Shown: positions 42,758 to 51,768 of the stretch, piece after piece | How the letters are laid out: every line of letters begins with the position of its first letter | Numbering within the stretch: position 1 is the first letter of the stretch | DNA from: Paraplanobispora siamensis | GTDB taxonomy: Bacteria > Actinomycetota > Actinomycetes > Streptosporangiales > Streptosporangiaceae | DNA length: 64,000 nucleotides | Assembly (NCBI RefSeq): GCF_016863175.1 | Contig: NZ_BOOJ01000018.1 | Span: 1 to 64,000 of the forward strand | Direction: 5' to 3' | Translations under genes and position numbers: made by a program | Notes under the pieces: model-generated | Seen by the model: only the letters and a program-made list of their open reading frames with translations | The model's database searches: none | What the model was told of the DNA's origin: nothing

Positions 42758-45706
42758 TCAGGGGAAGAGCCGGCCGTACTCGGCCAGGGCCACGGCCACG
42801 TCGACCTGTGCCCAGAACCGGTGGTAGTTGAAGGTCGGCGCGGGGCCGGTGCCCTTCAGGTAGGCGTCCACCTTCGGCCAGTCCGGGTCGTTCTTGTAGA
42901 AGGAGCGGATGGACAGGAAGGTCGAGTTGCTGTCGATCACGTCGCCGTTGGGCATCTTGCCGGTCCAGCCGGCGGGGACGTAGACCGGGTCGTCGATGCG
43001 GTTGTAGTCGGCCTTGGTCTCGGGCGTCGAGACACCCTTGGCGTCCTGGTTGTTCTTCCACATGCCGTCGAGCAGGCCCTTGGCGATGTCACGCGACTTG
43101 GTGTCGCCCGACTTGGCCGCGTAGTACATCAGCACCTTGGCGTAGGAGCCGGCCACACCCACGTCGGTGGTGTAGTCGCGGATGCTGACGTGCAGGCCGG
43201 AGTTGGAGCCGGGGTTGGCCGGGTTCCAGGTGTCGGGCTGGCCGGTCCACACCAGCGTCGAGGGGATCTGGTAGGTCCCGTCGGCGTTGACCGTGGTGTT
43301 GTCGGTGGCCCACTTGACCCACTTGTCCAGCACGACCTTGGCGTCGGCGTTGCCGGTGGCGTAGTACAGCTCCGCCACGCGCTCCATCGACCAGGCCTGG
43401 AAGCCGAACCACTGGTTCGACGGCGGGTCGTGGTAGACGGGCTGCCAGTCGTAGGCCATGCCGTAGAAGGTCGGCAGGTTCGACGGCGGCGTGGCGTAGT
43501 GGCCCTGCCAGCTGTTGGTCGCACCGCCGGCGATGGCGCCCTCGGACGACTGCAGCCAGCGGTAGAACTCCAGCTGCCGCTTCAGGCTGGTGCTCCAGTC
43601 CTGTACGGCGGTCGCCCCCTTGGGCTTGAGCGCGTCCACGCTGGACAGCACCCAGGCGGCCATCGGGTTCTGGTAGCCGGAGTGGTTGTGGCTGGAGCCG
43701 ATCCGCCAGGCCCAGCCCGCGGAGGTGTCGATCGCGCCGCCCCAGGCGTAGTACCAGCTCAGCAGGTAGGCGGAGCTGTCCTTGCCGGTGCCGGCCGGGC
43801 AGGAGGTGCTGGTGCAGCCCTGCTTCTTGAAGTACTTGTCGTACATCGCGTAGCGCAGGTAGTCGCCCATCTTCGCGGCCTTGGCGACCGTGGCGGAGAT
43901 CTGCGACTCCTTGCCCTGCTCCTTGGCCCAGGTGTGCGCCCAGTAGGCCACCTGGACGGCGCGGGCGTCGGCGTCGGGGGCGTTGGTGTACTTCCACTGC
44001 TTGGCGTAGGAGGAGTCACCGGTGAACAGGTCCAGGAACCCGTTCTTGCCGCCGTGCTTGAAGGTGTCGCAGGACGGCTGCGGGATGGTCTCGAAGACCG
44101 ACTCCTCGGGACCGCGCTGGTAGGTGTTGATGTAGGCGGGCCTGGTCGTGCCGTCGCCGCAGCGGCCGAAGCCGTAGGTGTTGTCGACGTCCAGCAGCCA
44201 GTGCATGCCGTACACGTCGCTGGTGCCGTAGGCGGTCTTCAGCTCGTTGGCGATCGGGTCCACGCCGACGCTGACGCCGCCGTCCAGCTTGGACGGGTAC
44301 TGCTTGATGTCGTCCCACTCACCGGCGTAGGTCGCGGGCTTGGACGGGTTGTAGAAGGAGTTCGTCGGCTGGTCGGCCGTGGCCGGGATGATGTACTTCT
44401 CCATCGAGGCCCAGGCGTTGTTGAACTTGCTCCAGTCGCCGGTCACCTTGCCGTAGGCCGCCTCCAGCCACAGGTAGTAGCTGTAGGCCTCGGAGGTGGT
44501 CTCGTGCCCGTGGTCCGGGGCCTCGACCATGAACGTCTCGACCGAGTGGTACGGCACGCCCTCGGGGGAGAAGTAGCCGTTGGCCGGGTCCTTGAGCTTG
44601 TTGTACATCGTGGTGAAGCGCTTGATGTACTCGTTGTCGCCGCCGGGAGTGTCGTTGTCGACCTCGGTGGCGGTGGCCTTGGCGGCGGTGTGCCCGGTGG
44701 CGGCGGCGGTGAACTCGGCGCTGCCGGAGGTCGTGTCGGTGTCCTCGGCGGCCTTGATCTTCACCGTCTGGGCGGTGTTCCAGTTGGCCGGGGTGAAGGT
44801 CAGCGAGGCGCCGGTGTCCACCGACAGGTCGGCGTCGCCGCTGCTCCGCTCGGTGGTCACGGTGACGTTCGCCGCCGGGGCCTTGGAGAGCTTGACCGAC
44901 AGGTTCGCGTCGCCGCCCTCGGGGACGGCGAGCGTGGCCGGGGTGACGACCACGGCGGGCGCGGCGTCGGTCTTCACGCTGATCCCGACGGGCTCGGAGG
45001 TCTTGGCCAGACCCTTGTCGTCGGTGGCCTTGGCGGTGAGCGAGTAGTCGCCGGCTGCCACGCCGGTCCAGTTGTAGGAGTACGGCGCGCTGGTGTCGGT
45101 TCCCAGCAGCGTGCTGCCGTTGAAGAACTCGACCTTGGACACCGTGCCGTCGCTGTCGGAGGCGTCGGCGGTGATCTCCACCGTGGCGGGGGCGGTGAAG
45201 GTCGCTCCGGCGACCGGCTTGGTGATCTTCACGCTCGGGGCCTGGTTGCCCGGGTCACCGCCGCAGGTGACGCCGTTGATCGTGAAGGCGGTGGGCTTGG
45301 GGTTGCTCCCCGACCAACTGCCGTTGAAGCCGATGTTGGTCGAGGCGCCGGTGGCGAGCCTGCCGTTCCAGTCCATGCTCTTGGCGGTGACGGAGGTGCC
45401 GGTCTGCGACCAGGTCGCACTCCAGCCCTGGACCAGCTTCTGCGTGGTGGTCGGGAAGTCGAACCCGAGCGTCCAGCCGTTCAGCGGATCGCCCAGGTTC
45501 TTGATCGTGATGTTGGCGGTGAAGCCGCCCTGCCAGTCGTTGGTCGAGTAGACGACGTCGCACGCGACGGCCGCGTGGGCGGGGGCGGCGGTCAGCGCAC
45601 CGGTCATCCCGACCGCCAGACTGAGCAGAGCCAGCGTCGCGACCCGTCTCCGACCCCGTTTACCGGGGTGTGGGAGCGCTCCCGCTCTATGGGGGGATGT
45701 AGGCAT
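42758..45706 (-). CDS. Secreted GH48 reducing-end exocellulase with CBM2, Ig-like and Calx-beta modules
   Basis: A 982-residue cellobiohydrolase that acts from reducing ends. Signal peptide about 1-45 (TAAPAHA). N-terminal CBM2 (about 48-150, both cysteines present), an Ig-like module (about 157-245, [20 protein letters not shown]), a Calx-beta module (about 250-345, [18 protein letters not shown]) and the GH48 domain (about 352-982). The catalytic acid should be in [13 protein letters not shown] (Glu402/Glu406). Further GH48 blocks are [32 protein letters not shown] and [12 protein letters not shown] 45706 is preceded by GGAGG. A CelR-type operator lies inside codons 8-12 and another 83 bases upstream, so this gene is the main LacI target. 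Confidence 0.95.
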   Translation of the reverse strand: MPTSPHRAGALPHPGKRGRRRVATLALLSLAVGMTGALTAAPAHAAVACDVVYSTNDWQGGFTANITIKNLGDPLNGWTLGFDFPTTTQKLVQGWSATWSQTGTSVTAKSMDWNGRLATGASTNIGFNGSWSGSNPKPTAFTINGVTCGGDPGNQAPSVKITKPVAGATFTAPATVEITADASDSDGTVSKVEFFNGSTLLGTDTSAPYSYNWTGVAAGDYSLTAKATDDKGLAKTSEPVGISVKTDAAPAVVVTPATLAVPEGGDANLSVKLSKAPAANVTVTTERSSGDADLSVDTGASLTFTPANWNTAQTVKIKAAEDTDTTSGSAEFTAAATGHTAAKATATEVDNDTPGGDNEYIKRFTTMYNKLKDPANGYFSPEGVPYHSVETFMVEAPDHGHETTSEAYSYYLWLEAAYGKVTGDWSKFNNAWASMEKYIIPATADQPTNSFYNPSKPATYAGEWDDIKQYPSKLDGGVSVGVDPIANELKTAYGTSDVYGMHWLLDVDNTYGFGRCGDGTTRPAYINTYQRGPEESVFETIPQPSCDTFKHGGKNGFLDLFTGDSSYAKQWKYTNAPDADARAVQVAYWAHTWAKEQGKESQISATVAKAAKMGDYLRYAMYDKYFKKQGCTSTSCPAGTGKDSSAYLLSWYYAWGGAIDTSAGWAWRIGSSHNHSGYQNPMAAWVLSSVDALKPKGATAVQDWSTSLKRQLEFYRWLQSSEGAIAGGATNSWQGHYATPPSNLPTFYGMAYDWQPVYHDPPSNQWFGFQAWSMERVAELYYATGNADAKVVLDKWVKWATDNTTVNADGTYQIPSTLVWTGQPDTWNPANPGSNSGLHVSIRDYTTDVGVAGSYAKVLMYYAAKSGDTKSRDIAKGLLDGMWKNNQDAKGVSTPETKADYNRIDDPVYVPAGWTGKMPNGDVIDSNSTFLSIRSFYKNDPDWPKVDAYLKGTGPAPTFNYHRFWAQVDVAVALAEYGRLFP
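45671..45684. promoter_or_regulatory. CelR/CebR-type operator inside the GH48 coding region
   Basis: TGGGAGCGCTCCCG, one mismatch from the palindrome TGGGAGCGCTCCCA known as the CelR operator of Thermobifida cellulase genes. It covers codons 8-12 of GH48, so a bound repressor would act as a roadblock or as a second site for looping to 45789. Confidence 0.82.
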
Positions 45707-45788
45707 CGAAGAGGTTCCTCCAGGGGTGGGTCCGCCGTGATTCCGCTGGTGACGGCCTCGCGCCGGATCGAGCAAGGGGGAAAGTGTG

Positions 45789-45802
45789 TGGGAGCGCTCC
45801 CA
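45789..45802. promoter_or_regulatory. CelR/CebR-type operator upstream of GH48
   Basis: Perfect palindrome TGGGAGCGCTCCCA, 83 bases before the GH48 ATG. Centre-to-centre distance to the intragenic site is 118 bases. The surrounding 45707-46118 stretch contains no gene; it also holds CCAAGTGCTTGG (45932-45943), a further short palindrome of unknown use. Confidence 0.93.
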
Positions 45803-45970
45803 AAGAGGATTCTGGAGGGAGCCGCGGGGATGTCAATGGCATGAGGGCCCGGTTACGCCGAGGTTTCCCTCCGATGCCGGTCAGGCCACTGTGATGTGTC
45901 CGGCCCGGTTTCCGGAACGTGAAACTTTCAGCCAAGTGCTTGGTTTGGTGCTCCGGGCATGATCATCTAT

Positions 45971-45992
45971 GGCGCCTCCGTCCGGAGGCGCC
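45971..45992 (-). terminator. Hairpin downstream of the kinase-GH6 gene
   Basis: GGCGCCTCCG (45971-45980) pairs perfectly with CGGAGGCGCC (45983-45992). It lies 127 bases past the kinase-GH6 stop and before the GH48 control region, so it could insulate the cellulase promoter from read-through. No U tract. Confidence 0.6.
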
Positions 45993-46118
45993 CCTCTCGG
46001 TTTCCCCTCGGTTCTCCCGGCTCCCCGGCGGCTTTCCGGCTCTCCCGCCGGTCTGTCGGCCTGCGCCCTCGCCGTCCACCCGGCCGGGTCTCGCCGCCCG
46101 TGGGCCGGGCCCGCGCCG

Positions 46119-48437
46119 TCAGCGCAGGGGCGGGTCGGCGAGCCTGGCGCGTTCGAGGGCCATCTCCGCCCACCACTGCCCGCCGCCCGGCGGTACCGTG
46201 CCGTAGACCGGGTCCTGCGGGCCGTCGGTGCCGCGCGTGCACGGCCCGTTCGACTGGCCGGGGACGGAGATCCACAGATAGGCGTCCACGAGCTCGTCGC
46301 CGGTGGCCGTCGTCGGACGGGGGCCGACGCCGCGGCCGGGAGGGTTGCACCAGGTCTGCGGCTTGACGTACTCCTTGTCCGGCACCCACTCGCCCCGCCC
46401 GTTGCGGCTGGTGTCGATCACGAAGTGCGGCAGCACGGCCGGGTCGTCCGGGGCCGCCGCGACCTCCGCGTCCACGCAGTCCCGCGTGCCCGCCGTCACC
46501 TGGACGTGCACGCACCTGGCCAGGCGGGAGCCGTACTCCACGAGGTCCGCGGTGGGCTGGTAGCCGCTCGCGTTGAGGAAGAACCCGTCGGCCCCGGTGA
46601 TCCCCGCCCTGATCAGCCGGTGGCCCATGTCCTCCAGGCTGGGCCACTTCTCGAAGTTGCCGTCGAGGTAGACGGCGGTGCGGGGCAGCCTCCCGAGCCG
46701 CTCGACGGCGTGGGAGAGGTTGGCGAAGCGGCTCTTCCCGGTCGCGGCGTCCCCGCGCTCGCACTCGGCTGTGCCGGGAATCTTCACCAGGCTGTTCGGC
46801 TCCAGGATCACCACGGCCCGTGCGTCGCCGATCTCCTCGGCGACCCCGTCGATCCAGGACCGGTAGGCGGCGTCGCCCGCGGCCCCGCCCACGGGCCCGA
46901 CCGGGCGGCAGTCCTTGAACGGCAGGTGGTAGGTGACGAAGACCGGCACCGAGCCGGTCTTCCCGGCCGCCGCCAGGGTCGCGGCGACGGTACGGCGGGC
47001 CTTCTCGCCGGAGGGCCCCTTCAGCCAGACGGCCTGGGGGACCTCCGCGAGCGCCTCCAGCAGCTCGGCGTCCCGGGCGCGCCCCGCGGCGGCCCAGACC
47101 TTCGCCTGCCGGGCGGCGTCGCTCTGCGGGGGCGTGAAGAGCCGCAGGCCGTCCTCGTCCAGCGGGTTGGGGCCGGAGGCGCTCATGGCCCGGACCGGGG
47201 TCTCCGAGGTCGCCGTGGCCGCCGGGGACGGCGAGGTCGTGGCGGGCCCGTCCGTGCGGCCGGCGGCGGCCGTACCGGGTCCTGAGGAGGTCGCGGCGCC
47301 CGGACCGGAGGACGCGGAACGGGCGGACCCGCCCAGGATGCCGGGCTGCAGGGCAACGACCGCCGCGGTCACGACGGCGGCCGCGGCGACCGCCGCGCCC
47401 GCCCACACCCGCCCGCGGGACGACCGCCCGGCGCCGCCCTCACGCGTCGGCTCCCCGCCGCCTCCGGGTCCGCCGCCGGACATCGGCTCCCCGGCCTCCG
47501 GCGGGGACGCGGGCAGGGGCGGGACCGTGCCCGGCGGGGACGGGTCCACGGGGAGGGCGTCCGGCCGGGTTCCCGGTGAGGACGGGGGCGTTTCCGAGGA
47601 GGACGCGGGCGGAGACGGGACCGTGCCCGCAGGGGCCGCGCTGAGGGCGTCCAGCAGTTCCTGCGGGGTGGGGCGGTCGGCGGGGTTCTTGGCGAGGGCG
47701 GCGGTGACCAGGGGCAGCAGGGGGCCCCGGAGCCCGCGGAGCCCGGACAGGTCGGGCTCGCCGTGCAGCACCCGGTACAGGATCGCGGGGACGGAGTCGC
47801 CGTCGAAGGGCCCGCGCCCGCAGGCGGCGAAGGTCACCACGCCGCCCCAGGCGAAGACGTCCGAGGCCGGGGTGACGGGACCGCCGCTCACCTGCTCCGG
47901 CGACATGTAGGCGGGGGTGCCCACCACCGCGCTGCTGGCCTGGCCGTGCCCCTCGACCAGGCGGGCCACGCCGAAGTCGATCACCTTGGGGCCGACCGGG
48001 GACAGCAGCACGTTGGACGGCTTGAGGTCACGGTGGACGACCCGGGCGCCGTGGATGGCCCGCAGGGCGACCGCGACGCTGGCCGCCAGCCCGTCGAGGC
48101 TGGAGCCGGTCAGCGGGCCGTCGCCCGCCACGGCCTCCTGCAGGCTGGGGCCCGGCACGAACTCCGTCACCAGATAGGCCAGGTCCCCGTCCACGTCGGC
48201 GGCCAGCACCGGGGCGGTGCAGAACCGGGCGACCCGCTGCGCGGCGGCGACCTCCTGACGGAAGCGGCGGCGGAAGCCCGGATCGCCCGCGAGGTGCCAG
48301 TTGATCACCTTGACCGCGACCCGGGCGCCCGCCTCGTCGGTGGCGAGGTAGACCACGCCCATCCCGCCCTGGCCGAGCCGGCCGGTGAGGGCGTAGGGTC
48401 CCACCCGGCGCGGATCGCTGTCCCGTAGAGCCTCCAT
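46119..48437 (-). CDS. Transmembrane Ser/Thr kinase fused to an inactive GH6 cellulase domain
   Basis: A 772-residue protein. Kinase domain 1-270: glycine loop GRLGQGGMGVVYLA, Lys43, HRDLKPSNVLL (Asp137), DFGVARL (Asp154), GTPAYMSPEQ; all residues for activity are present. A Pro/Gly-rich linker leads to one membrane span (about 344-363), then a Ser/Thr/Ala linker. Residues about 425-772 form a GH6 fold: VPVFVTYHLPFKDC, YRSWIDGVAEEIGDARAVVI, GFFLNASGYQPTADLVEYG, HFVIDTSRNGRGEW, WCNPPGRGVGPRPTTATGDE, LWISVPGQSNGPC. In GH6 enzymes the acid is Asp in EPD; here it is EPN (Asn548). The K-x-x-G-E-x-D base region reads S-V-P-G-Q-S-N (Ser724, Gln728, Asn730). Asp509, Asp592 and Asp675 remain. I infer an extracellular cellulose or cellodextrin sensor. 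ATG 48437 is preferred (GGGGG upstream); GTG 48476 is possible. Confidence 0.92.
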   Translation of the reverse strand: MEALRDSDPRRVGPYALTGRLGQGGMGVVYLATDEAGARVAVKVINWHLAGDPGFRRRFRQEVAAAQRVARFCTAPVLAADVDGDLAYLVTEFVPGPSLQEAVAGDGPLTGSSLDGLAASVAVALRAIHGARVVHRDLKPSNVLLSPVGPKVIDFGVARLVEGHGQASSAVVGTPAYMSPEQVSGGPVTPASDVFAWGGVVTFAACGRGPFDGDSVPAILYRVLHGEPDLSGLRGLRGPLLPLVTAALAKNPADRPTPQELLDALSAAPAGTVPSPPASSSETPPSSPGTRPDALPVDPSPPGTVPPLPASPPEAGEPMSGGGPGGGGEPTREGGAGRSSRGRVWAGAAVAAAAVVTAAVVALQPGILGGSARSASSGPGAATSSGPGTAAAGRTDGPATTSPSPAATATSETPVRAMSASGPNPLDEDGLRLFTPPQSDAARQAKVWAAAGRARDAELLEALAEVPQAVWLKGPSGEKARRTVAATLAAAGKTGSVPVFVTYHLPFKDCRPVGPVGGAAGDAAYRSWIDGVAEEIGDARAVVILEPNSLVKIPGTAECERGDAATGKSRFANLSHAVERLGRLPRTAVYLDGNFEKWPSLEDMGHRLIRAGITGADGFFLNASGYQPTADLVEYGSRLARCVHVQVTAGTRDCVDAEVAAAPDDPAVLPHFVIDTSRNGRGEWVPDKEYVKPQTWCNPPGRGVGPRPTTATGDELVDAYLWISVPGQSNGPCTRGTDGPQDPVYGTVPPGGGQWWAEMALERARLADPPLR

Positions 48438-48748
48438 CGTCCCCCCGTCGAGCCCCCGCCGCAGGATCGCGAGCACAGCCGGATGATCTTAAAGGCCTGA
48501 TCCTACTTTCTGGGGACTCCTGCGTCTTTTATGGGATCTGCGCGGTTTGTCGCCAGAAATCCTGACCAACAGTGAAGGGGATCGCGTCCACCGGCGGTAA
48601 GCGCGCCGACGAGCGGCAAGTATCCTCGTATTGTCGGGACACCGGGGCTGTGTCCTCTTGATCGTCCCTGTACGTTGACCTTAACTGGCCATCGCGCCTG
48701 TCGCACCATCACAGCCGTTCTTCGGCCTGGCTCATAGGCAGGCGAACC
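48438..48748. other. Divergent control region between kinase-GH6 and STAS genes
   Basis: About 310 bases without a gene. A minus-strand -10-like TAAGAT (complement of 48486-48491) could drive the kinase-GH6 gene, with the RNA starting near 48479. No TGGGAGCGCTCCCA-type site was found here, so the sensor gene itself does not appear to be under the LacI regulator. Confidence 0.5.
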
Positions 48749-49132
48749 ATGACGAAGTTGTCCATCCAGGTCACGCACTACCGCGCGTGCGTGGTCGTTT
48801 CCGTGGCCGGTGACCTGGACAAGGTCTCGACCCCCGAGCTGGACCGGACGTTCACGGACCTGCTGGCGGAGGGGCACGTCCACATCATCGTCGACGTGTC
48901 CGAGCTGGAGTTCTGCGACTCCACCGGGGTGTGGATGCTGCTGTCCGGACTGCGCCGGACCTTCGAGGCGGGCGGGTGGCTCCGGCTGGCCGGGGTCAGG
49001 GGGTTCCTCGAACGCCTCCTGGAGCTCACCCGGCTCGGCGACGCCTTCCCCACGGACCCGAGCGTGGCCGAGTCCCTGCGCCACGCCCCCACGCGCCGTA
49101 CCGGCCCGGCTCCGCCGCCCACGGTCGCCTGA
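48749..49132 (+). CDS. STAS-domain anti-sigma factor antagonist
   Basis: A 127-residue SpoIIAA/RsbV-like protein: VTHYRACVVVSVAGDLDKV, IIVDVSELEFCDSTGVWMLL and the phosphorylatable Ser58 in the DSTG motif. Such proteins release a sigma factor by binding its anti-sigma kinase and are switched off by Ser phosphorylation. No anti-sigma kinase (RsbW-type) gene is adjacent. It lies between two Ser/Thr kinase genes in the cellulose island, so cross-phosphorylation is conceivable (inference). The C-terminal 20 residues are Pro/Arg-rich and disordered. Confidence 0.88.
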   Translation: MTKLSIQVTHYRACVVVSVAGDLDKVSTPELDRTFTDLLAEGHVHIIVDVSELEFCDSTGVWMLLSGLRRTFEAGGWLRLAGVRGFLERLLELTRLGDAFPTDPSVAESLRHAPTRRTGPAPPPTVA

Positions 49133-49181
49133 GCGGCCCGCGGAGGAAGGCGGGCCCGGTGTCCGCCGGGCCCGCCCCGGT

Positions 49182-50672
49182 TCATCTGGCCATCGCCAGC
49201 GCCACGACCACGAGCTGGTCGTTCAGCGCCTCACGGAACGCGTCGGTGATCGCCCCCTCGCGGTGACGATCGGCGATCTTCCCGCGGACCTGTGAGAGGT
49301 CCCGGCCGCAGCAGACGCTGTTGGACAGCACCTGCCGCAGGTCCAGCGCCACGTCCGGACGGATCGCGCCGGTGTTCTCGCCCCGGGCGAGCAGGGCGTT
49401 GAAGCGCCGCACGCTCGGGCCGAGCGCGAGCGCGGGCGAGGACGGGTGGGTGGCCTCCACCATGAGCATCGGGGTGGCCGTCTTCTTGGCGGGACTGTCC
49501 GCGACCTCGTCAGCGGGCTCGTCGTCCGGCTCGCCGACGGACGCGGTGGGGCCGACGGGATCAGTGGGGCCGACGGGATCGGCGGGATCGGCGGGATCGG
49601 CGTCGGTCCGCGGCCCCGGCGAGCGGGCGCCGGAGGGTGAGGGCTCCGCCGTCACGAGCGTCGAGACCGAGGGTTCCACAGTCACGGGGACGGGGACCGA
49701 GGGCGTCCCGATGGCGAGGCCGGTGCCGGGACGCGGGTCGAAGACGCCGGTGAGCTGGGCCCACGTGAGCGCCCCCGCGGTCAGCACCGCGACCGCCGCG
49801 ACCGTCACGGCCGCCGCCCTGCGCGGCGGCGACGACCGGCCCGCGGTCGGCGCCGCCGTCAGGATGGCGGCCACCTGCCGGGCGTCCGGCCGCAGCCGCG
49901 GCTCGTGCGACAGGCAGCGCCGGCACAGCGCGGCGACCTCGGGCGGCAGCCCCGGGACGTGCGGCTCGGGCGGAGGCCGGTCGCGCCGGGCCTGCTCTAT
50001 CTCCTCCCAGGTCCGCTCCGGGTACGGCGTGCCGCCGGTGAGCATCTCGAACAGCAGCACGCCCAGCGCGTAGACGTCGCCGGCCGGGTCGGCGGCCGTG
50101 CCGGTCAGGCGCTCGGGCGCCACGTAGGGCGGCGTGCCGTACTCGGAGGCGCGGTCGTCGCCCTCCTCGCCGATGAAGGCCGCGATGCCGAAGTCGAGCA
50201 GCTTGGCGCCGTCGGCGGTCAGCATCACGTTCTCGGCGGTGACGTCGCGGTGGACGATGCCCCGCTCGTGGGCGGCGGCCAGGACGGTGGCCAGCTTCCC
50301 GGCCACCGTCACCGCCTCCGCCCACGGCAGCGGGCCCTCGGCGAGCCGGTCGGACAGCGGGCGTCCCTCCAGCAGGCGCATCACCACGTACGCGGCCAGG
50401 CGGCCCTGGGCGGTGACCGTCTCCCCGTAGTCGTAGACCTCGATCGCGTCGGGGTGGATGAGGCGCGCGGTGGCGCGGGCCTCGCGCCGGATGAGCTCCC
50501 GGTCCGCGCCGAAGTCGCCGTCCAGGATCTTCACCGCGACCATGCGCTGCAGGGACTGGTCGAAGGTGCGCCAGATGACGCTCATGCCGCCCCTGCCGAT
50601 GGGCTCCATCAGCAGATACCTGCGCGCGAGCACGTCGCCCGCGCGCAGGCCGCCGGACTCAGGCCGACTCAC
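49182..50672 (-). CDS. Transmembrane Ser/Thr protein kinase co-transcribed with celR
   Basis: A 496-residue PknB-type kinase: GRGGMSVIWRTFD, Lys48 in MVAVKIL, HRDVTAENVML (Asp143), LLDFGIAAF (Asp160), YGTPPYVAPERL. Thr145 replaces the usual catalytic-loop Lys, a variant also met in other actinobacterial kinases. A membrane span at about 285-304 is followed by a Pro/Thr/Asp linker with repeated DPVGPT and a C-terminal external domain with a vicinal CysCys (SNSVCCGRDLSQVRGKIADR). The GTG start at 50672 lies 14 bases inside the LacI gene, so the two are translationally coupled. Confidence 0.9.
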   Translation of the reverse strand: MSRPESGGLRAGDVLARRYLLMEPIGRGGMSVIWRTFDQSLQRMVAVKILDGDFGADRELIRREARATARLIHPDAIEVYDYGETVTAQGRLAAYVVMRLLEGRPLSDRLAEGPLPWAEAVTVAGKLATVLAAAHERGIVHRDVTAENVMLTADGAKLLDFGIAAFIGEEGDDRASEYGTPPYVAPERLTGTAADPAGDVYALGVLLFEMLTGGTPYPERTWEEIEQARRDRPPPEPHVPGLPPEVAALCRRCLSHEPRLRPDARQVAAILTAAPTAGRSSPPRRAAAVTVAAVAVLTAGALTWAQLTGVFDPRPGTGLAIGTPSVPVPVTVEPSVSTLVTAEPSPSGARSPGPRTDADPADPADPVGPTDPVGPTASVGEPDDEPADEVADSPAKKTATPMLMVEATHPSSPALALGPSVRRFNALLARGENTGAIRPDVALDLRQVLSNSVCCGRDLSQVRGKIADRHREGAITDAFREALNDQLVVVALAMAR

Positions 50673-51663
50673 GGACCACCAGCTCCGTCGGCAGCGTCGG
50701 GTTGTCGCGGACGGGGTCGGAGGAGCCCATCGACCGCAGCAGCAGCCGGGTGGCGGTCGCGGCGAACTCCTCCACGGGCTGGCGGACGGTGGTCAGGGTG
50801 GGGGAGGTGCGCCGGGCGATGGGGGCGTCGTCGAAGCCGATCACGGCCACGTCGTCGGGCACCCGGCGCCCGGCCCGGCGCAGGGTCTGCACGGCCGCCG
50901 CAGCCATCACGTCGGAGGCGGCGAAGATCGCGTCGAGGTGCGGCATCCTGCGCAGCAGCCACTGGGCGGCGTGCACCCCCGACGAGTGGGTGAAGTCGCC
51001 GTAGGCCACGGGGATGGCGGGCATCCCGGCCAGGGAGAGCGTCCGGGTGAAGCCGTCGAGCCGGTCCCGCGCCGCGGGCAGTCCCGGCGGCCCGGCGATG
51101 GCCGCGATGGCCCGCCGGCCGCCCAGGAGCAGGTGCTCGGCGGCCTGCCGGCCCCCGTCGTGGTTGTCCATGTCCACGTAGGGCATGTCGACGCCGTCGG
51201 GCAGGCGGCCGGCGCTGCGCACCGGGATGCCCGAGGCCGCCAGCGTCACCACGAGCGGGTGCCGCTCCCGCGCGCCGATCAGCAGGATGCCGTCGACGCC
51301 CCCGGCGACCAGCTGCGGGGTGGCGATGGTGGAGGTGGCGGAGCTGGCCGTCATCACCGTGAGCGGGATGCCGTGGGCGGTGAGGACCTCCTCCGCTGTA
51401 GTGATCATCCTGGCGTAGAAGGGCTCGGTGAAAAGCCGCTGCGACGGCTCGCAGACGACCACTGCGACGGTCAGGTCGCAGCGGCGTCCCGTTCCGCCCC
51501 GGGGAGCGCGGTGCCGTACGTAACCGAGCCTGGAGATCGCGTCGTGAACCTGCCTGCGGGTCGAGGTGCTGACTCTGACAGAACCGGTAAGGACCCTGGA
51601 CGCCGTCGCGGGGGACACACCCGCTTCAGCAGCGACCTGGGCGAGGGTGGGCACGTCGGGCAT
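50659..51663 (-). CDS. LacI-family cellulose-utilisation regulator (CelR/CebR-like)
   Basis: A 334-residue LacI/GalR repressor. The HTH is PTLAQVAAEAGVSPATASRV with the hinge TRRQVHDAISRLGY. The ligand domain contains DGILLIGARERHP, VDMDNHDGGRQAAEHLL, FAASDVMAAAAVQTLRRAG and VAVIGFDDAPIARRTSPTLT. A perfect TGGGAGCGCTCCCA site lies 31 bases before ATG 51663 and two more are at the GH48 gene, so it most likely represses these genes until cellobiose or cellodextrin binds, as CelR does in Thermobifida. GGAGGAAG is the ribosome site. Its 3' end overlaps the kinase start. Confidence 0.9.
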   Translation of the reverse strand: MPDVPTLAQVAAEAGVSPATASRVLTGSVRVSTSTRRQVHDAISRLGYVRHRAPRGGTGRRCDLTVAVVVCEPSQRLFTEPFYARMITTAEEVLTAHGIPLTVMTASSATSTIATPQLVAGGVDGILLIGARERHPLVVTLAASGIPVRSAGRLPDGVDMPYVDMDNHDGGRQAAEHLLLGGRRAIAAIAGPPGLPAARDRLDGFTRTLSLAGMPAIPVAYGDFTHSSGVHAAQWLLRRMPHLDAIFAASDVMAAAAVQTLRRAGRRVPDDVAVIGFDDAPIARRTSPTLTTVRQPVEEFAATATRLLLRSMGSSDPVRDNPTLPTELVVRESA

Positions 51664-51693
51664 AACTTCCTCCACACCTAAATGCCGTGCAGG

Positions 51694-51707
51694 TGGGAGC
51701 GCTCCCA
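51694..51707. promoter_or_regulatory. CelR/CebR-type operator of the LacI-kinase operon
   Basis: Perfect palindrome TGGGAGCGCTCCCA upstream of the LacI gene, identical to 45789-45802. Autoregulation of the regulator and its coupled kinase is implied. Confidence 0.93.
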
Positions 51708-51768
51708 GAGAACGTAGCATTGTTTCGGAGAGGTCAACAGATGTTTCCGAAAAATCACTGGATGTCTG

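Noticed and set aside
46119-47160. Reading the C-terminal GH6 domain of the kinase as an active cellulase
   Set aside because: The acid position is Asn548 in EPN and the base-side residues are Ser724, Gln728 and Asn730, so hydrolysis is not expected by the known GH6 mechanism.
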